The notes: generated by a model from the sequence alone, not told the origin. A DNA stretch of 64,000 nucleotides from Achromobacter kerstersii (GCF_902859595.1 NZ_CADIJQ010000009.1:186001-250000), one strand, 5' to 3'. Shown: positions 31,925 through 41,530, numbered from the stretch's first letter. Made by a program: numbers and translations.

Positions 31925-34135
31925 ATGAAATTCGATACTCCCGCTACCCAAAATCCCATCGATCAATTGAAGATCGTGGGCCATGGCGTTGACCGCATTG
32001 ACGGCCCGCTGAAAACGACCGGCACGGCGCATTACGCGTATGAACACCACGACACGGCGCCTGACGCCGCCGTGGGCTACGTGCTGGGTTCCGCCATTGC
32101 CAAGGGCCGCATCAGCAGCATGGACATCGAGGCCGCGCGGCGCGCGCCCGGCGTGCTGGCCGTGGTCACCGCGCAAAACGCGGGCAAGCTCGGCAAGGGC
32201 AAGATGAACACCGCCACCTTGCTGGGCGGCCCCGACGTTGAACACTATCACCAAGCCATTGCGTTGGTGGTGGCCGACACGCTGGAGCAGGCGCGCGCCG
32301 CCAGCCGCTTGATTCGCGTGCAGTACGAGCGTGCGCGGGGGGCATTCGATCTGGCGGCGGAAAAAGACGCCGCAGACAAAGCCGGCAAGCCACCGCAGGC
32401 GGATCGCGTCGGCGACTTCGAAGGCGCGTTCGCGCAAGCCGCCGTGAAGATCGACCACACCTACACCACGCCCGACCACACCCACGCGATGATGGAACCG
32501 CATGCGTCCACCGCCATGTGGCAAGGCGATGCGCTGACGTTGTGGACGTCGAACCAGATGATAGATTGGGGGCGCAGCGACGTCGCCAAGACCTTGGGAA
32601 TCTCCAAGGACAAAGTGCGATTGATTTCTCCCTACATCGGCGGCGGCTTTGGCGGCAAGTTGTTTGTGCGATCGGATGCCTTGCTGGCGGCGCTGGGCGC
32701 GCGCGCGGCCAAGCGCGCGGTGAAGGTGGCGCTGCAACGCCCGCTGATCGCCAACAACACCACGCACCGTCCGGCGACCATTCAACGCATCCGCATTGGC
32801 ACGACGCCAGACGGCAAGATCACCGCCATCGGGCATGAAAGCTGGTCGGGCGATTTGCCCGGCGGCAAGCCTGAAGAAGCCGTGCAGCAGACGCGCTTGC
32901 TGTATGCCGGCGCCAACCGGCTGACCGCATTGAATCTGATGGAGCTGGACTTGCCCGAAGGCAACGCGATGCGTGCGCCGGGGGAGGCCCCGGGTTTGAT
33001 GGCGCTGGAAATCGCCATCGATGAAATGGCCGAGGCCCTGAAGCTGGACCCCATCGAATTTCGCGTCCGCAACGACACGCAGGTGGACCCGGAAAAACCT
33101 GATCGGCCGTTCTCTCAACGCAGCTTGATCGAGTGCCTGCTTTCAGGCGCCGAGCGCTTTGGCTGGACGGCGCGCAACACGCAGCCGGGGACACGGCGCG
33201 AAGGCCGATGGCTGGTGGGCATGGGCGTAGCGGCGGCATTTCGCAACAACCTGGTGATGGATTCCGCCGCGCGGGTACGGCTGGATGCCGCGGGCCAGGT
33301 CATCGTTGAAACCGACATGACCGACATCGGCACGGGCAGCTACACCATCATTGCGCAGACCGCCGCCGAGATGCTGGGCGTGCCGCTGGCGAAAGTCGTG
33401 GTGCGGCTGGGGGATTCGTCGTTCCCGGTGTCGGCCGGTTCGGGCGGGCAGTGGGGCGCGAACAGCGCCACGGCCGGCGTGTACGCGGCTTGCCAAAAGC
33501 TGCGCACGGCGGTGCTGGACAAGCTGGGTTTCAAATCGGAAGGCGCGACGTTTGCCGACGGGTCGGTGACCGAGGCCGGCGGCCGGACGGCGCTGCTGCG
33601 GCAAGCGGCTAGCGACGGCGAGCTGGTGGTGGAAGGCGGCGTGGAGTTTGGCGACCTGGACAAGAAATTCCAGCAGTCCACGTTCGGCGCGCACTTCGTG
33701 GAAGTGGCGGTCGACGCCGACACGGGCGAAACGCGTATCCGCCGCATGCTGGCCGTGTGCGCATCGGGCCGCATTCTGAACCCCAAAACGGCGCGCAGCC
33801 AGGTGATTGGCGCAATGACGATGGGCGTGGGGTCGGCGCTGATGGAGGAACTGGCCGTGGACCATCGGGTGGGCTTCTTCGTCAACCACGATCTGGCGGG
33901 GTACGAAGTGCCGGTGCATGCCGACATTCCATCGCAAGAGGTGGTGTTCCTGGACGAAACCGACCCGACGTCGTCGCCGATGAAAGCCAAGGGCGTGGGC
34001 GAACTGGGTCTTTGCGGCGTGGGTGCGGCGATTGCCAACGCGGTCTACAACGCCACCGGGGTACGCGTGCGGGACTATCCGATTACGCTGGACAAGCTGC
34101 TTGCAGGCTTGCCGGCGATAACGGATCGGGCGTGA
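31925..34135 (+). CDS. paoC: Aldehyde oxidoreductase molybdopterin-binding subunit
   Basis: This 736-residue catalytic subunit has the xanthine-oxidase-family blocks: an N-terminal a/b hammerhead domain (VDRIDGPLKTTGTAHYAYE), the glycine-rich ISPYIGGGFGGK, MRAPGEAPG near residue 355, and the C-terminal SPMKAKGVGELGLCGVGAAIANA with the presumed base Glu in GVGELG. It would oxidise aldehydes, often aromatic, in the periplasm. No signal peptide is present; it would travel with PaoA by the Tat route. It is last in the xdhC-paoA-paoB-paoC operon. Confidence 0.92.
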   Translation: MKFDTPATQNPIDQLKIVGHGVDRIDGPLKTTGTAHYAYEHHDTAPDAAVGYVLGSAIAKGRISSMDIEAARRAPGVLAVVTAQNAGKLGKGKMNTATLLGGPDVEHYHQAIALVVADTLEQARAASRLIRVQYERARGAFDLAAEKDAADKAGKPPQADRVGDFEGAFAQAAVKIDHTYTTPDHTHAMMEPHASTAMWQGDALTLWTSNQMIDWGRSDVAKTLGISKDKVRLISPYIGGGFGGKLFVRSDALLAALGARAAKRAVKVALQRPLIANNTTHRPATIQRIRIGTTPDGKITAIGHESWSGDLPGGKPEEAVQQTRLLYAGANRLTALNLMELDLPEGNAMRAPGEAPGLMALEIAIDEMAEALKLDPIEFRVRNDTQVDPEKPDRPFSQRSLIECLLSGAERFGWTARNTQPGTRREGRWLVGMGVAAAFRNNLVMDSAARVRLDAAGQVIVETDMTDIGTGSYTIIAQTAAEMLGVPLAKVVVRLGDSSFPVSAGSGGQWGANSATAGVYAACQKLRTAVLDKLGFKSEGATFADGSVTEAGGRTALLRQAASDGELVVEGGVEFGDLDKKFQQSTFGAHFVEVAVDADTGETRIRRMLAVCASGRILNPKTARSQVIGAMTMGVGSALMEELAVDHRVGFFVNHDLAGYEVPVHADIPSQEVVFLDETDPTSSPMKAKGVGELGLCGVGAAIANAVYNATGVRVRDYPITLDKLLAGLPAITDRA

Positions 34136-34157
34136 GGGGAAGGATGGGTGGCCGTGC

Positions 34158-34330
34158 TCATACGAACTCTCGCAGGTAGACAAAGGTGAAGACGCAGATC
34201 CAGACCAGATCCGGGAAGTGCCGGAACATAGGGGGCAGGACAGGCGGCGCGTGACGATGCCGTCATGACGCCGAAGAAGGCGTTCACGTTGGCGTCGCCG
34301 CCCATGGTGTAGAAGGGGTGCAGTATCATC
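34158..34330 (-). pseudogene. Fragment resembling cytochrome c oxidase subunit III
   Basis: On the minus strand 34158-34229 reads MFRHFPDLVWICVFTFVYL to a stop. This is close to the closing helix of heme-copper oxidase subunit III/NorE proteins (usual pattern H-F-x-D-x-V-W then a hydrophobic run). Just upstream, in another frame, NVNAFFGVMT may be earlier sequence of the same gene, so the copy would be both shortened and frameshifted. It sits in the 229-base gap between paoC and the MocR gene. The call rests on a short stretch. Confidence 0.35.
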
Positions 34331-34364
34331 CATACATTGCGACATTCCGGCGCACCTAAAACAC

Positions 34365-35765
34365 ATGCAAGACGAAGATTTGTATGCAATTTGGCCGCAA
34401 CATCTGATCCGTGGCGGTGGCCCGCGCTACCGCCAGATTGCAGATTTCATTGAGCGCGCCGTCGCTGAAAACCAACTCCATCCCGGCGACCGCCTGCCCC
34501 CGCAACGTGGGCTGGCGCAGCGGCTGGGGGTGGATCTGACCACCGTCACGCGCGCTTATGCCGAAGCCGGGCAGCGCCGGCTGCTGGACCCGCGCGGCGC
34601 GCTGGGCACCTTCATCGCCCGGCCCGCCGCGCAGTCCACTCAACTGATCGACCTGGGCATGAACATGCCGCCCGTGCCGCTGGGATGCGACTTGCAAGAG
34701 CTGGTGCAACGCGGGCTGGCCAAGGTGATGGACCGCCACGACGTCAACGTGATGATGGCGTATCACCTGGCGGGCGGCGGCCCCGATGGCCGCGCCGCAG
34801 GCGCCCAATGGCTGGCGCAGGCGTTGGGTCCCATTGACCCCGAACTGGTGCTGGTCTGCCCCGGCGCGCAAGCGGCGCTGGCCGCGCTGATCCTGGCGCT
34901 GAGCCAACCCGGCGACAGCATCATTGCCGAGCCGCTGGTGTACCCCGGCCTGCTCAACGCTGCGCAACATCTGGGCCGCCACGTGCTGGCCGCCGAGGTC
35001 GACGACGACGGCATGACGCCCGCCGGCCTGGAACGCGCCTGCCGCGAAAGCGGCAGCCGGCTGGTCTATCTGAATCCCACGTTGCAGAATCCGACCACGC
35101 ACACGATGAGCGCGCGCCGCCGGCGTGATCTGGTGCGATCGGCATCCGCTTGCGGCGCACGCATTATTGAAGACGATCCGTATCGGCTGTTCCTGGACGA
35201 CGCGCCGCCGCCCTTGGCCAGCCTCGCGCCTGCGTCGGTGTTTCACATCGCCACGCTAGCCAAGTGCCTGACGCCGGGTCTGCGCACCGCCTTCGTGCTG
35301 AGCCCGGATCAAGACAGCCGCACGCGCGTGATGGCCGCCATGCGTTCCTTCGCGCTGATGGCCACGCCGTTAATGGGCGCGCTGACCACGCAATGGATCG
35401 TGAGCGGCACCGCGCAGACCGTGCTGAACGGGGTGCGGGCCGAAGCGCAGGCGCGCCAGCGCGTGGCGCGCAAGCTGTTGCCCGGCCCGTTTGGTTCGGC
35501 CCCGGTGGGGATTCATCTGTGGCAGCCGCTGCCGTCGCAGTGGATGGCGGCAGATCTGGCGCGCGTGGCGCGTGACGAAGGCTTGAGCGTGGCGTCGTCG
35601 GACGCGTTTCAGGTGGGCACGGCAGTGATGGGGAACGCGGCGCAGAATGCCATCCGTATTTCACTGGGCGGCGTGAAAGACCGGCAGGCGCTTGCGGATG
35701 CGCTGGAAAAGCTGGCGCGACTGATGCGCCGCCGCCCTGAGTTTCAGCGTGATCCTATCGTGTAG
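34365..35765 (+). CDS. MocR-type regulator (GntR winged helix fused to aminotransferase fold)
   Basis: This 466-residue protein has a GntR winged helix at residues about 15-85 (YRQIADFIERAVAENQL, LPPQRGLAQRLGVDLTTVTR) and a fold-type I aminotransferase domain from about 110. The pyridoxal phosphate lysine is in TLAKCLTPGLR near residue 300, and the phosphate-anchoring YLNPTLQNPT and EDDPYRLF are visible. Such proteins use the cofactor as a ligand sensor. It is between the pao operon and a LysR gene on the other strand, and its target cannot be read from context. Confidence 0.88.
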   Translation: MQDEDLYAIWPQHLIRGGGPRYRQIADFIERAVAENQLHPGDRLPPQRGLAQRLGVDLTTVTRAYAEAGQRRLLDPRGALGTFIARPAAQSTQLIDLGMNMPPVPLGCDLQELVQRGLAKVMDRHDVNVMMAYHLAGGGPDGRAAGAQWLAQALGPIDPELVLVCPGAQAALAALILALSQPGDSIIAEPLVYPGLLNAAQHLGRHVLAAEVDDDGMTPAGLERACRESGSRLVYLNPTLQNPTTHTMSARRRRDLVRSASACGARIIEDDPYRLFLDDAPPPLASLAPASVFHIATLAKCLTPGLRTAFVLSPDQDSRTRVMAAMRSFALMATPLMGALTTQWIVSGTAQTVLNGVRAEAQARQRVARKLLPGPFGSAPVGIHLWQPLPSQWMAADLARVARDEGLSVASSDAFQVGTAVMGNAAQNAIRISLGGVKDRQALADALEKLARLMRRRPEFQRDPIV

Positions 35766-36678
35766 CGCAGGCCATACCGTTACCCGCCTGGCCGCTTTCT
35801 TCCAGCAGCCAGTCGCGAAATGCGGCAACGGGAGAGGTCGCCAATTTCTCTGGCGGCGCCAAAAAGTAGTAGCCCGCGCCGGTACTGAATGCCTCATCCA
35901 GCGCAGGCGCCAGCACGCCTTGCCGCAGCTCGTCTTCCACCAGGAAGGTCGGCAGCAAGCCGATGCCAATACCCGAGGCCACCGCCTGAATCAAATGGGT
36001 GGTCAGCTCAAACTGCGCGCCCCAGCGCATCGAACGTACGGGCAGCTTGTGCGCTTCAAACCAGCGCTGCCACACTGCCGGGCGGGCGGCCACTTGCAGC
36101 AGGCTGTGTTGCGCCAGGTCCGACGGTTGACGCGTCGGATGGCTGACCGCCAGCTCCGGGCTGATGACCGGAATGACGTATTCATCCATCAAGCGATACG
36201 GCGTCAGACCCGGCCAATCGCCGTCACCCACGGCGATCACGGCATCAATACCAGCCAGATCCAGATCGAACCGCGTCACGCGCGAATGCAGGTGGACGAG
36301 TATGCCCGGGTGGCGCGCGTAGAACCGGTTCAGTCGGGGCATCAGCCACTTGGCGGTAAAGGTGGGCAGCGCGGCCAGATGAATGTCGCCGCGGCCGGTA
36401 CGGTGCGAGATCGCTTGCAGCGACGCGCTGCGAATGCGCTGTAGCGCGGCCTCCAGTTCCTTCTGATACCGCATGCCGGCTTCGGTCAGCAGAATGCGCC
36501 GCTTCTCGCGCCGGAACAGCGCCACTTCCAGCAGATCCTCCAGCGCTTGCACCTGCCGGCTGACGGCGCTTTGCGTCAGCGCGAGCTCGGTCGCTGCGCG
36601 GGTGAAGCTGAGGTGGCGCGCGCTGGCCTCAAAGGCCAGCAGCAGCGACATGGACGGGGTCAGGCGGCGCGGATTCAT
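35755..36678 (-). CDS. LysR-family transcriptional regulator
   Basis: This 307-residue regulator begins MNPRRLTPSMSLLLAFEASA; an ATG ten codons earlier is also possible. The helix-turn-helix is LSFTRAATELALTQSAVSRQVQALEDLL spread over residues about 22-50, and an effector-binding domain follows. Spelling is GcvA-like (RHLSFTRAA). It is divergent from the SDR gene at 36856, with AT-rich sequence between, and probably controls the SDR and DapA-family genes. Confidence 0.88.
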   Translation of the reverse strand: MNPRRLTPSMSLLLAFEASARHLSFTRAATELALTQSAVSRQVQALEDLLEVALFRREKRRILLTEAGMRYQKELEAALQRIRSASLQAISHRTGRGDIHLAALPTFTAKWLMPRLNRFYARHPGILVHLHSRVTRFDLDLAGIDAVIAVGDGDWPGLTPYRLMDEYVIPVISPELAVSHPTRQPSDLAQHSLLQVAARPAVWQRWFEAHKLPVRSMRWGAQFELTTHLIQAVASGIGIGLLPTFLVEDELRQGVLAPALDEAFSTGAGYYFLAPPEKLATSPVAAFRDWLLEESGQAGNGMACATR

Positions 36679-36855
36679 TCTGTAAATACATGAATGGTGG
36701 GGCATCAATATACCGCGGCACGCTGGAATATATTGAGATGAATCAATCGTCTTCGGTCAAAGGTCATTCATAAAATGAATGATCTGCATGAGGTTTTTCC
36801 GTTTTTCACGCCCCGTCGCCTGACGGAAAATAAGGTCTGACTTCAGGAGACAACG

Positions 36856-37641
36856 ATGGATCTGGGTATCAAGAACAAGACGGCGCTGGTGTTGGGCGGT
36901 GGCGGCGGGCTGGGCAGCGCGATTGCGGCGTCGCTGGCGCAGGAGGGCGCCAAGGTGGTGGTGGCCGACCTGAACCTCGATGCCGCCACGGCCACGGCGG
37001 ACAAGCTCCGCGCCGACGGCCTGACGGCGGTGGCCCTGCAGTGGGATCTGCGGGCGCTTGACGCCATCGACAGCCAGGTCGCGTGGATTGAAGCCAACGT
37101 GGGCGCGGTCGATATTCTGGTCAACAACACGGGCGGCCCGCCGCCCACACCGTCCTCGGGCCAGACGGCCGATCTGTGGCGCGAGCACTTCGAAGGCATG
37201 GTGCTGTCCGTCATCAAACTGACTGACCGCGTGCTGCCCGGCATGCGTGAACGGCAGTGGGGCCGCATCATCACCAGCACGTCGTCGGGCGTGATTGCGC
37301 CGATCGCCAACCTGGGTATTTCAAACGCGCTGCGCATGTCGCTGGTGGGCTGGTCCAAAACGCTGGCGCGCGAAGTCGGCAAGGACGGCATCACGTCAAA
37401 CATCGTGCTGCCGGGCCGCATCGCCACCGCCCGCATCACGTTCCTGGACGAAGCGCGCGCCAAGCGCGAAGGGCGCAGCGTGGAAGACGTCAGCCGCGAA
37501 AGCACCGGCACGATTCCGGTGGGACGCTATGGCGACCCCAAGGAATATGGCGACGCGGTGGCGTTTCTGGCCAGCACGCGCGCCAGCTACATCACCGGAT
37601 CGACGATCCGCGTGGACGGCGGCCTGATCGCCAGTATCTGA
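36856..37641 (+). CDS. Short-chain dehydrogenase/reductase with altered active site
   Basis: This 261-residue Rossmann protein has the nucleotide motif GGGGGLGSAIA at residues 14-24, ADLN at the strand end, NNTGGP near 90 and the C-terminal GSTIRVDGGL. The catalytic serine is kept (TSTSSG, 140-145). The YxxxK motif is replaced: the aligned positions read S156-N-A-L-R160. The family is still likely an oxidoreductase or a non-catalytic relative. It is followed 85 bases later by a DapA-family gene on the same strand and preceded by a divergent LysR gene. Confidence 0.85.
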   Translation: MDLGIKNKTALVLGGGGGLGSAIAASLAQEGAKVVVADLNLDAATATADKLRADGLTAVALQWDLRALDAIDSQVAWIEANVGAVDILVNNTGGPPPTPSSGQTADLWREHFEGMVLSVIKLTDRVLPGMRERQWGRIITSTSSGVIAPIANLGISNALRMSLVGWSKTLAREVGKDGITSNIVLPGRIATARITFLDEARAKREGRSVEDVSRESTGTIPVGRYGDPKEYGDAVAFLASTRASYITGSTIRVDGGLIASI

Positions 37642-37726
37642 ACGCCACTGCGGCCAATTGCTGCAACGCCATTGATCTGAACGCAACCGTTGCCGAACTT
37701 GGCAGCGACATTGAAGGATGTTGAAG

Positions 37727-38662
37727 ATGAAACTGACTGCTGACGCCAAGGGCGTGTTTCCCATTGCGCCCACGCCGTTCTTTGACGACGGCGCGGTGGA
37801 CCACGCGTCCATCGACCGCATGATGGATTTCTACCAAGCGTGCGGCGCGACCGGCCTGACGGTGCTGGGCCAATTGGGCGAAGCGCCCAAGCTGGATTTC
37901 AAGGAATCGCTGGACATCGCCTCGCAGGTGATCGGCAAGGCCGGCGGCATGCCCATCGTGGTGGGCGTGTCGGCGCCGGGCTTTGCGTCCATGCGCTCGC
38001 TGACGCGTGAAGTGATGGACCGGGGCGCCGCTGGCGTGATGATCGCGCCGCCCAACACTTTGCGCACGGATGACCAGATCGTCACGTATTACCACCAGGC
38101 GGTCGAGGCCATTGGCGATGACGTGCCGTTCGTGCTGCAAGACTATCCGCTGACGTTCTCGGTGCAGATGGCGCCGTCGGTGATCCGCCGCATCGTCACA
38201 GACTTGGCCTCGTGCGTGATGCTCAAGCACGAAGACTGGCCCGGCCTGGAAAAGATCTCGGCGCTGCGCCGCTTCGAAGCCGAAGGCGCCATGCGTCACA
38301 TCTCGATCCTGTGCGGCAACAACGGCCTGTTCCTGGACTACGAAATGGCGCGCGGCGCAGATGGCGCCAACACCGGGTATTGCTTCCCCGACATGCTGTG
38401 CGACTTCGTCAAATGGGTGGGCGAGGGCAAAACAGAAGCCGCACACGACTTGTTCGACGCGCACTTGCCGCTGTTGCGCTATGAGCAGCAACCGGGCGTG
38501 GGCTTGGCTGTGCGCAAGTACGTGATGATGCGCCGAGGCATCTTGTCCAGTGCGGCGCAACGCCGTCCGGGCGGTGCGTTGACGCCGGCGGCGAAGGCTG
38601 AGGTGGATCATCTGCTGACCCGCTTGGGCAAGCACGATCCGCGCGCGAAGAACCTGGTGTAA
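37727..38662 (+). CDS. Dihydrodipicolinate synthase (DapA) family lyase/deaminase
   Basis: This 311-residue TIM-barrel class I aldolase has the DapA blocks GVFPIAPTPFFDDGAVD, VLGQLGEAPKL, FVLQDYPLT (the tyrosine of the proton relay) and SCVMLKHED with the Schiff-base lysine. Family members include hydroxy-pyrroline-carboxylate deaminases of hydroxyproline breakdown as well as aldolases acting on sugar acids. AAGGA eight bases before the ATG at 37727 favours it over an ATG nine bases earlier. Downstream context with aconitase X suggests an imino-acid substrate; this is inference. Confidence 0.82.
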   Translation: MKLTADAKGVFPIAPTPFFDDGAVDHASIDRMMDFYQACGATGLTVLGQLGEAPKLDFKESLDIASQVIGKAGGMPIVVGVSAPGFASMRSLTREVMDRGAAGVMIAPPNTLRTDDQIVTYYHQAVEAIGDDVPFVLQDYPLTFSVQMAPSVIRRIVTDLASCVMLKHEDWPGLEKISALRRFEAEGAMRHISILCGNNGLFLDYEMARGADGANTGYCFPDMLCDFVKWVGEGKTEAAHDLFDAHLPLLRYEQQPGVGLAVRKYVMMRRGILSSAAQRRPGGALTPAAKAEVDHLLTRLGKHDPRAKNLV

Positions 38663-38759
38663 GGCTGCGGGCGCGCGGCGCAGCCTGATCTACGGCCTGT
38701 CCCAGCGTGACGCGCCGGGGCAGCGCGTGCGGCATGCGCCGTTGCCCGCGGTGATGGCT

Positions 38760-39797
38760 TCAAGTACGGCGAGAGGATGACGGCGTGCTCAGGGCCATCA
38801 CATCGTCGTAAAGCGCGCGGCCGACCCAGACGCCTTCCCGTTCGCTGACCGCGCGGGCTTTGAAACGCCGCTCGGACGGCAAGCGGGCGCCTTGGCCGCT
38901 GATGGCGTCCAGCATCGCTTCGGCGCTGCTGGCGTTGATGGCCCGTTGGCCGCGGCCCAGGATGTCCGGGTCTAGCGCAATCACCAGTTCGCCATGCAGG
39001 GGCGTGCCGCCTGCGCCGTTGTCGAACGCCTGGGATTGCAGGCTGGTCCAGTCGCCAATCAGCGGGCCGGCAAGCAGTTCGATCATGGTCGACAGCGCAG
39101 ACCCCTTGTACGAGCCGAAGGTCAGCATCGCGCCGTCCAGGCCGGCTGCGGCATCGGTGGTGGGGCGCCCGTCGCGGTCGATGGCCCAGCCTTCGGGGAT
39201 GGCGCGGCCGCTGCGGCGATGCAGTTCGATCTCGCCGCGCGCCACCATGCTGGTCGCGAAATCGAACACGTAGGGGTAGCCGCCCGGACGTGGCCAGGCG
39301 AAGGCAAACGGGTTGGTGCCGAAGACGGGGCGCGTGCCGCCAGCGGGCGCTACCCAGCTGTGGCTGGGCGTCATGGCGAGCCCGGCCAGACCGTGTTGGG
39401 CGATGGCTTCAACTTCCGGCCACAACGCCGAAAAATGAAAGCAGTTATTAATCGCCAGCACGGCCACGCCATTGCTTTTGGCCTTTTCAACCAGATGCGG
39501 CAGGCCTTCCTGAAACGCCAGCAGCGAGTACGCGCGTTGCGCGTCCACTTGTACGACGGCGGGAGTGGGATGGGTAATCAAGGGCAGGGCGGCCGCGTCC
39601 ACCAAGCCCGTTTTCAACGTGCGCACGCACACCAGCAAACGGTACAAGCCATGTGACTGGCAATCGTCACGCTGCCCGGCAGTGATGGTCTTTGCGATGG
39701 CTGCGGCGTGAGCCGCCGAGAAACCGTTGTGTGTCAGTACGTCAAACGACAGTTCGTAGATCTGGTCTATCGAAAGATGGATGTGATCCGTGTTCAC
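38760..39797 (-). CDS. Ldh2/malate-L-lactate dehydrogenase family reductase
   Basis: This 345-residue NAD(P)-dependent enzyme of the malate/L-lactate dehydrogenase type 2 family has blocks SHGLYRLL near residue 45, FHFSALWPEVEAIA and AMTPSHSWVAPAGGTRPVFGTNP, then YVFDFATSMVARGEI. Family members include delta1-pyrroline-2-carboxylate and delta1-piperideine-2-carboxylate reductases. The frame is open back to 40016, but GGGAGG six bases before a GTG at 39797 fixes the start. It is divergent from the ABC binding protein at 39995. Confidence 0.85.
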   Translation of the reverse strand: MNTDHIHLSIDQIYELSFDVLTHNGFSAAHAAAIAKTITAGQRDDCQSHGLYRLLVCVRTLKTGLVDAAALPLITHPTPAVVQVDAQRAYSLLAFQEGLPHLVEKAKSNGVAVLAINNCFHFSALWPEVEAIAQHGLAGLAMTPSHSWVAPAGGTRPVFGTNPFAFAWPRPGGYPYVFDFATSMVARGEIELHRRSGRAIPEGWAIDRDGRPTTDAAAGLDGAMLTFGSYKGSALSTMIELLAGPLIGDWTSLQSQAFDNGAGGTPLHGELVIALDPDILGRGQRAINASSAEAMLDAISGQGARLPSERRFKARAVSEREGVWVGRALYDDVMALSTPSSSRRT

Positions 39798-39994
39798 GGC
39801 GCCTCCCAGTGTGGCGTTGCAGGGCCCAACCCGCGCGACGGCTGTCAGCGGGCCTGGCGTGTTAACGACATTGTCATTCTTGAATCCCGATTCCAAAGAA
39901 CAATGGTGACTTAATTTGATGGGTTGGTCCACATTGCCCCTGGCAATGCCCAAGCCCCGGATAACCGCCGCGTTTGATCTACACAGGAATCGAT

Positions 39995-40843
39995 ATGACC
40001 TACCGTTTTTTGGCACGCGCTGCCGCGATGTTGGCGCCTTGCGCCGTGTTGACGGGTGTTGTCCTGGCTTCGGCCGCCCACGCGCAAAGCTCCCCCACGC
40101 TTGAAAAGGTGCTGGCCGCCAACACCCTCAAGTGCGGCGTGCAGCTCGACTTTCCGCCCGCCGGTTTTCGCACGCCCAAGAACGAGCCCGAGGGCTACGA
40201 CGTTGCGTATTGCAAGGACATGGCTCGCGCGCTGGGCGTCAAGGCCGAGATCATTGAAACGCCGTCGGCCGAGCGCATTCCCGCGCTGGTGTCGAACCGC
40301 ATCGACGTCCTGATTGCGTCCACCTCGATCACGCCGCAGCGTGCATTGAGCGTGGCGTTCTCGCAGCCTTATCTCAGCCTTCAGAACGTCGTGCTGACGC
40401 GCAAGGACGCGGGGATCAATCGCTACGAAGACTTCAAGGGCCGCACGATCGGCGGCGTCACCGGCACCACGCAAGCGCTGCAATTGCGTACGTCGTTCGA
40501 CGCCTGGAACGACGCCCGCGGAAAGTTCATCACGTATGGTTCCGAAGCCGAGACCTATCTGGCGCTTAATCAAAAGAAGATCGATGGCTTGGTGGCCAGC
40601 TCCAATACCGCAGACGCGTTGATACGCAGCGGACAGTTTCCGTCGTTCGTGACCAAGGGCGCCACCCACTATCCGCCTGATCTCGTCGGGATTGCGGTGC
40701 GGTTGGGCGATACGGCCTTGCTGCGCTGGGTGAACGTGTTTGTCTGGAACCAGGTTCGCACCGGCCGGTATCAAGCGCTTTACGAAACCTATTACGGCAC
40801 CGCCAACGCACCCGCCCTGAACGTGGCCGGTGTGGACTTCTGA
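39995..40843 (+). CDS. Amino acid ABC transporter substrate-binding protein
   Basis: This 282-residue periplasmic protein has a signal peptide ending at AAHAQ. The family 3 pattern is clear: VLAANTLKCGVQLDFPPAGF, the GYDVAYCKDMARALGV strand, RIDVLIASTSITPQRAL and GGVTGTTQALQLR. It begins a four-gene ABC importer and aconitase X operon. AGGAATCGAT before ATG 39995 fits initiation. Because the next genes include aconitase X, I infer an imino acid such as hydroxyproline as ligand. Confidence 0.9.
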   Translation: MTYRFLARAAAMLAPCAVLTGVVLASAAHAQSSPTLEKVLAANTLKCGVQLDFPPAGFRTPKNEPEGYDVAYCKDMARALGVKAEIIETPSAERIPALVSNRIDVLIASTSITPQRALSVAFSQPYLSLQNVVLTRKDAGINRYEDFKGRTIGGVTGTTQALQLRTSFDAWNDARGKFITYGSEAETYLALNQKKIDGLVASSNTADALIRSGQFPSFVTKGATHYPPDLVGIAVRLGDTALLRWVNVFVWNQVRTGRYQALYETYYGTANAPALNVAGVDF

Positions 40844-40861
40844 TCCGAGTGCTCGCGCCCC

Positions 40862-41527
40862 ATGCTTGATTACACCTTCTACTGGTCCGTCGTGTGGGCA
40901 AAGCTGCCCATCCTGCTGGATGGCGCGCGCCGCACCATCGAGATCACCGCGCTATCGATGCTGATCGGCACATGCATCGCGCTGCCGCTCGCGCTGATGC
41001 GCAACCGGGCGGGCGGCGTGGGGTACTACGTGGCGACGGCCTGGGTCGAACTGTCGCGCAACACGCCAGCGTTGTTTCAGATCTACATGGCGTATTTCGG
41101 TCTGGGCGCCATCGGTATCGACATCCCCAGCTACGCCTCGCTGCTGGCCGCGCTGAGCTTCAACAACGCGGGCTATCTGGCTGAAATATTCCGTGGCGGA
41201 ATTGCGTCGGTGCCCGCGACTCAGTATGCCGCCGCCCGCTCCTTGGGGCTGACGGCCATGCAGGCGTATACCCGCGTCATTTTTCCTCAGGTCTTCGTGA
41301 TGGTGTTCTTCCCGTACATCAATCAGCTGAATTGGGCGCTGTTGAACAGTTCGCTGGGGTCGATCATCGGGGTGGCCGAACTGACCGGCGCCACGCAGAC
41401 CTCACTGGCGGAGTCGTTTCGCACGTTTGAATTCTTCGTTGTCGCCGCCGCGATGTACTACCTGATCTCCAAGGGCATCAGCTTCGTGGCGCGCATGCTG
41501 GCCTGGCGCCTGATGGGAAGGGGATGA
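40862..41527 (+). CDS. Amino acid ABC transporter permease
   Basis: This 221-residue inner-membrane permease has the HisM/GlnP-type stretches LSRNTPALFQIYMAYFGL and the ATPase-contact loop ATQYAAARSLGLTAMQAYTR with VIFPQVF, near residues 115-145. It would form a heterodimer with the permease at 41531; three bases separate the genes. Five hydrophobic segments can be counted. Confidence 0.9.
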   Translation: MLDYTFYWSVVWAKLPILLDGARRTIEITALSMLIGTCIALPLALMRNRAGGVGYYVATAWVELSRNTPALFQIYMAYFGLGAIGIDIPSYASLLAALSFNNAGYLAEIFRGGIASVPATQYAAARSLGLTAMQAYTRVIFPQVFVMVFFPYINQLNWALLNSSLGSIIGVAELTGATQTSLAESFRTFEFFVVAAAMYYLISKGISFVARMLAWRLMGRG

Positions 41528-41530
41528 TCC

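Noticed and set aside
31862..33118. 418-codon minus-strand frame
   Set aside because: Antisense to paoC; no domain and shadow-like composition.
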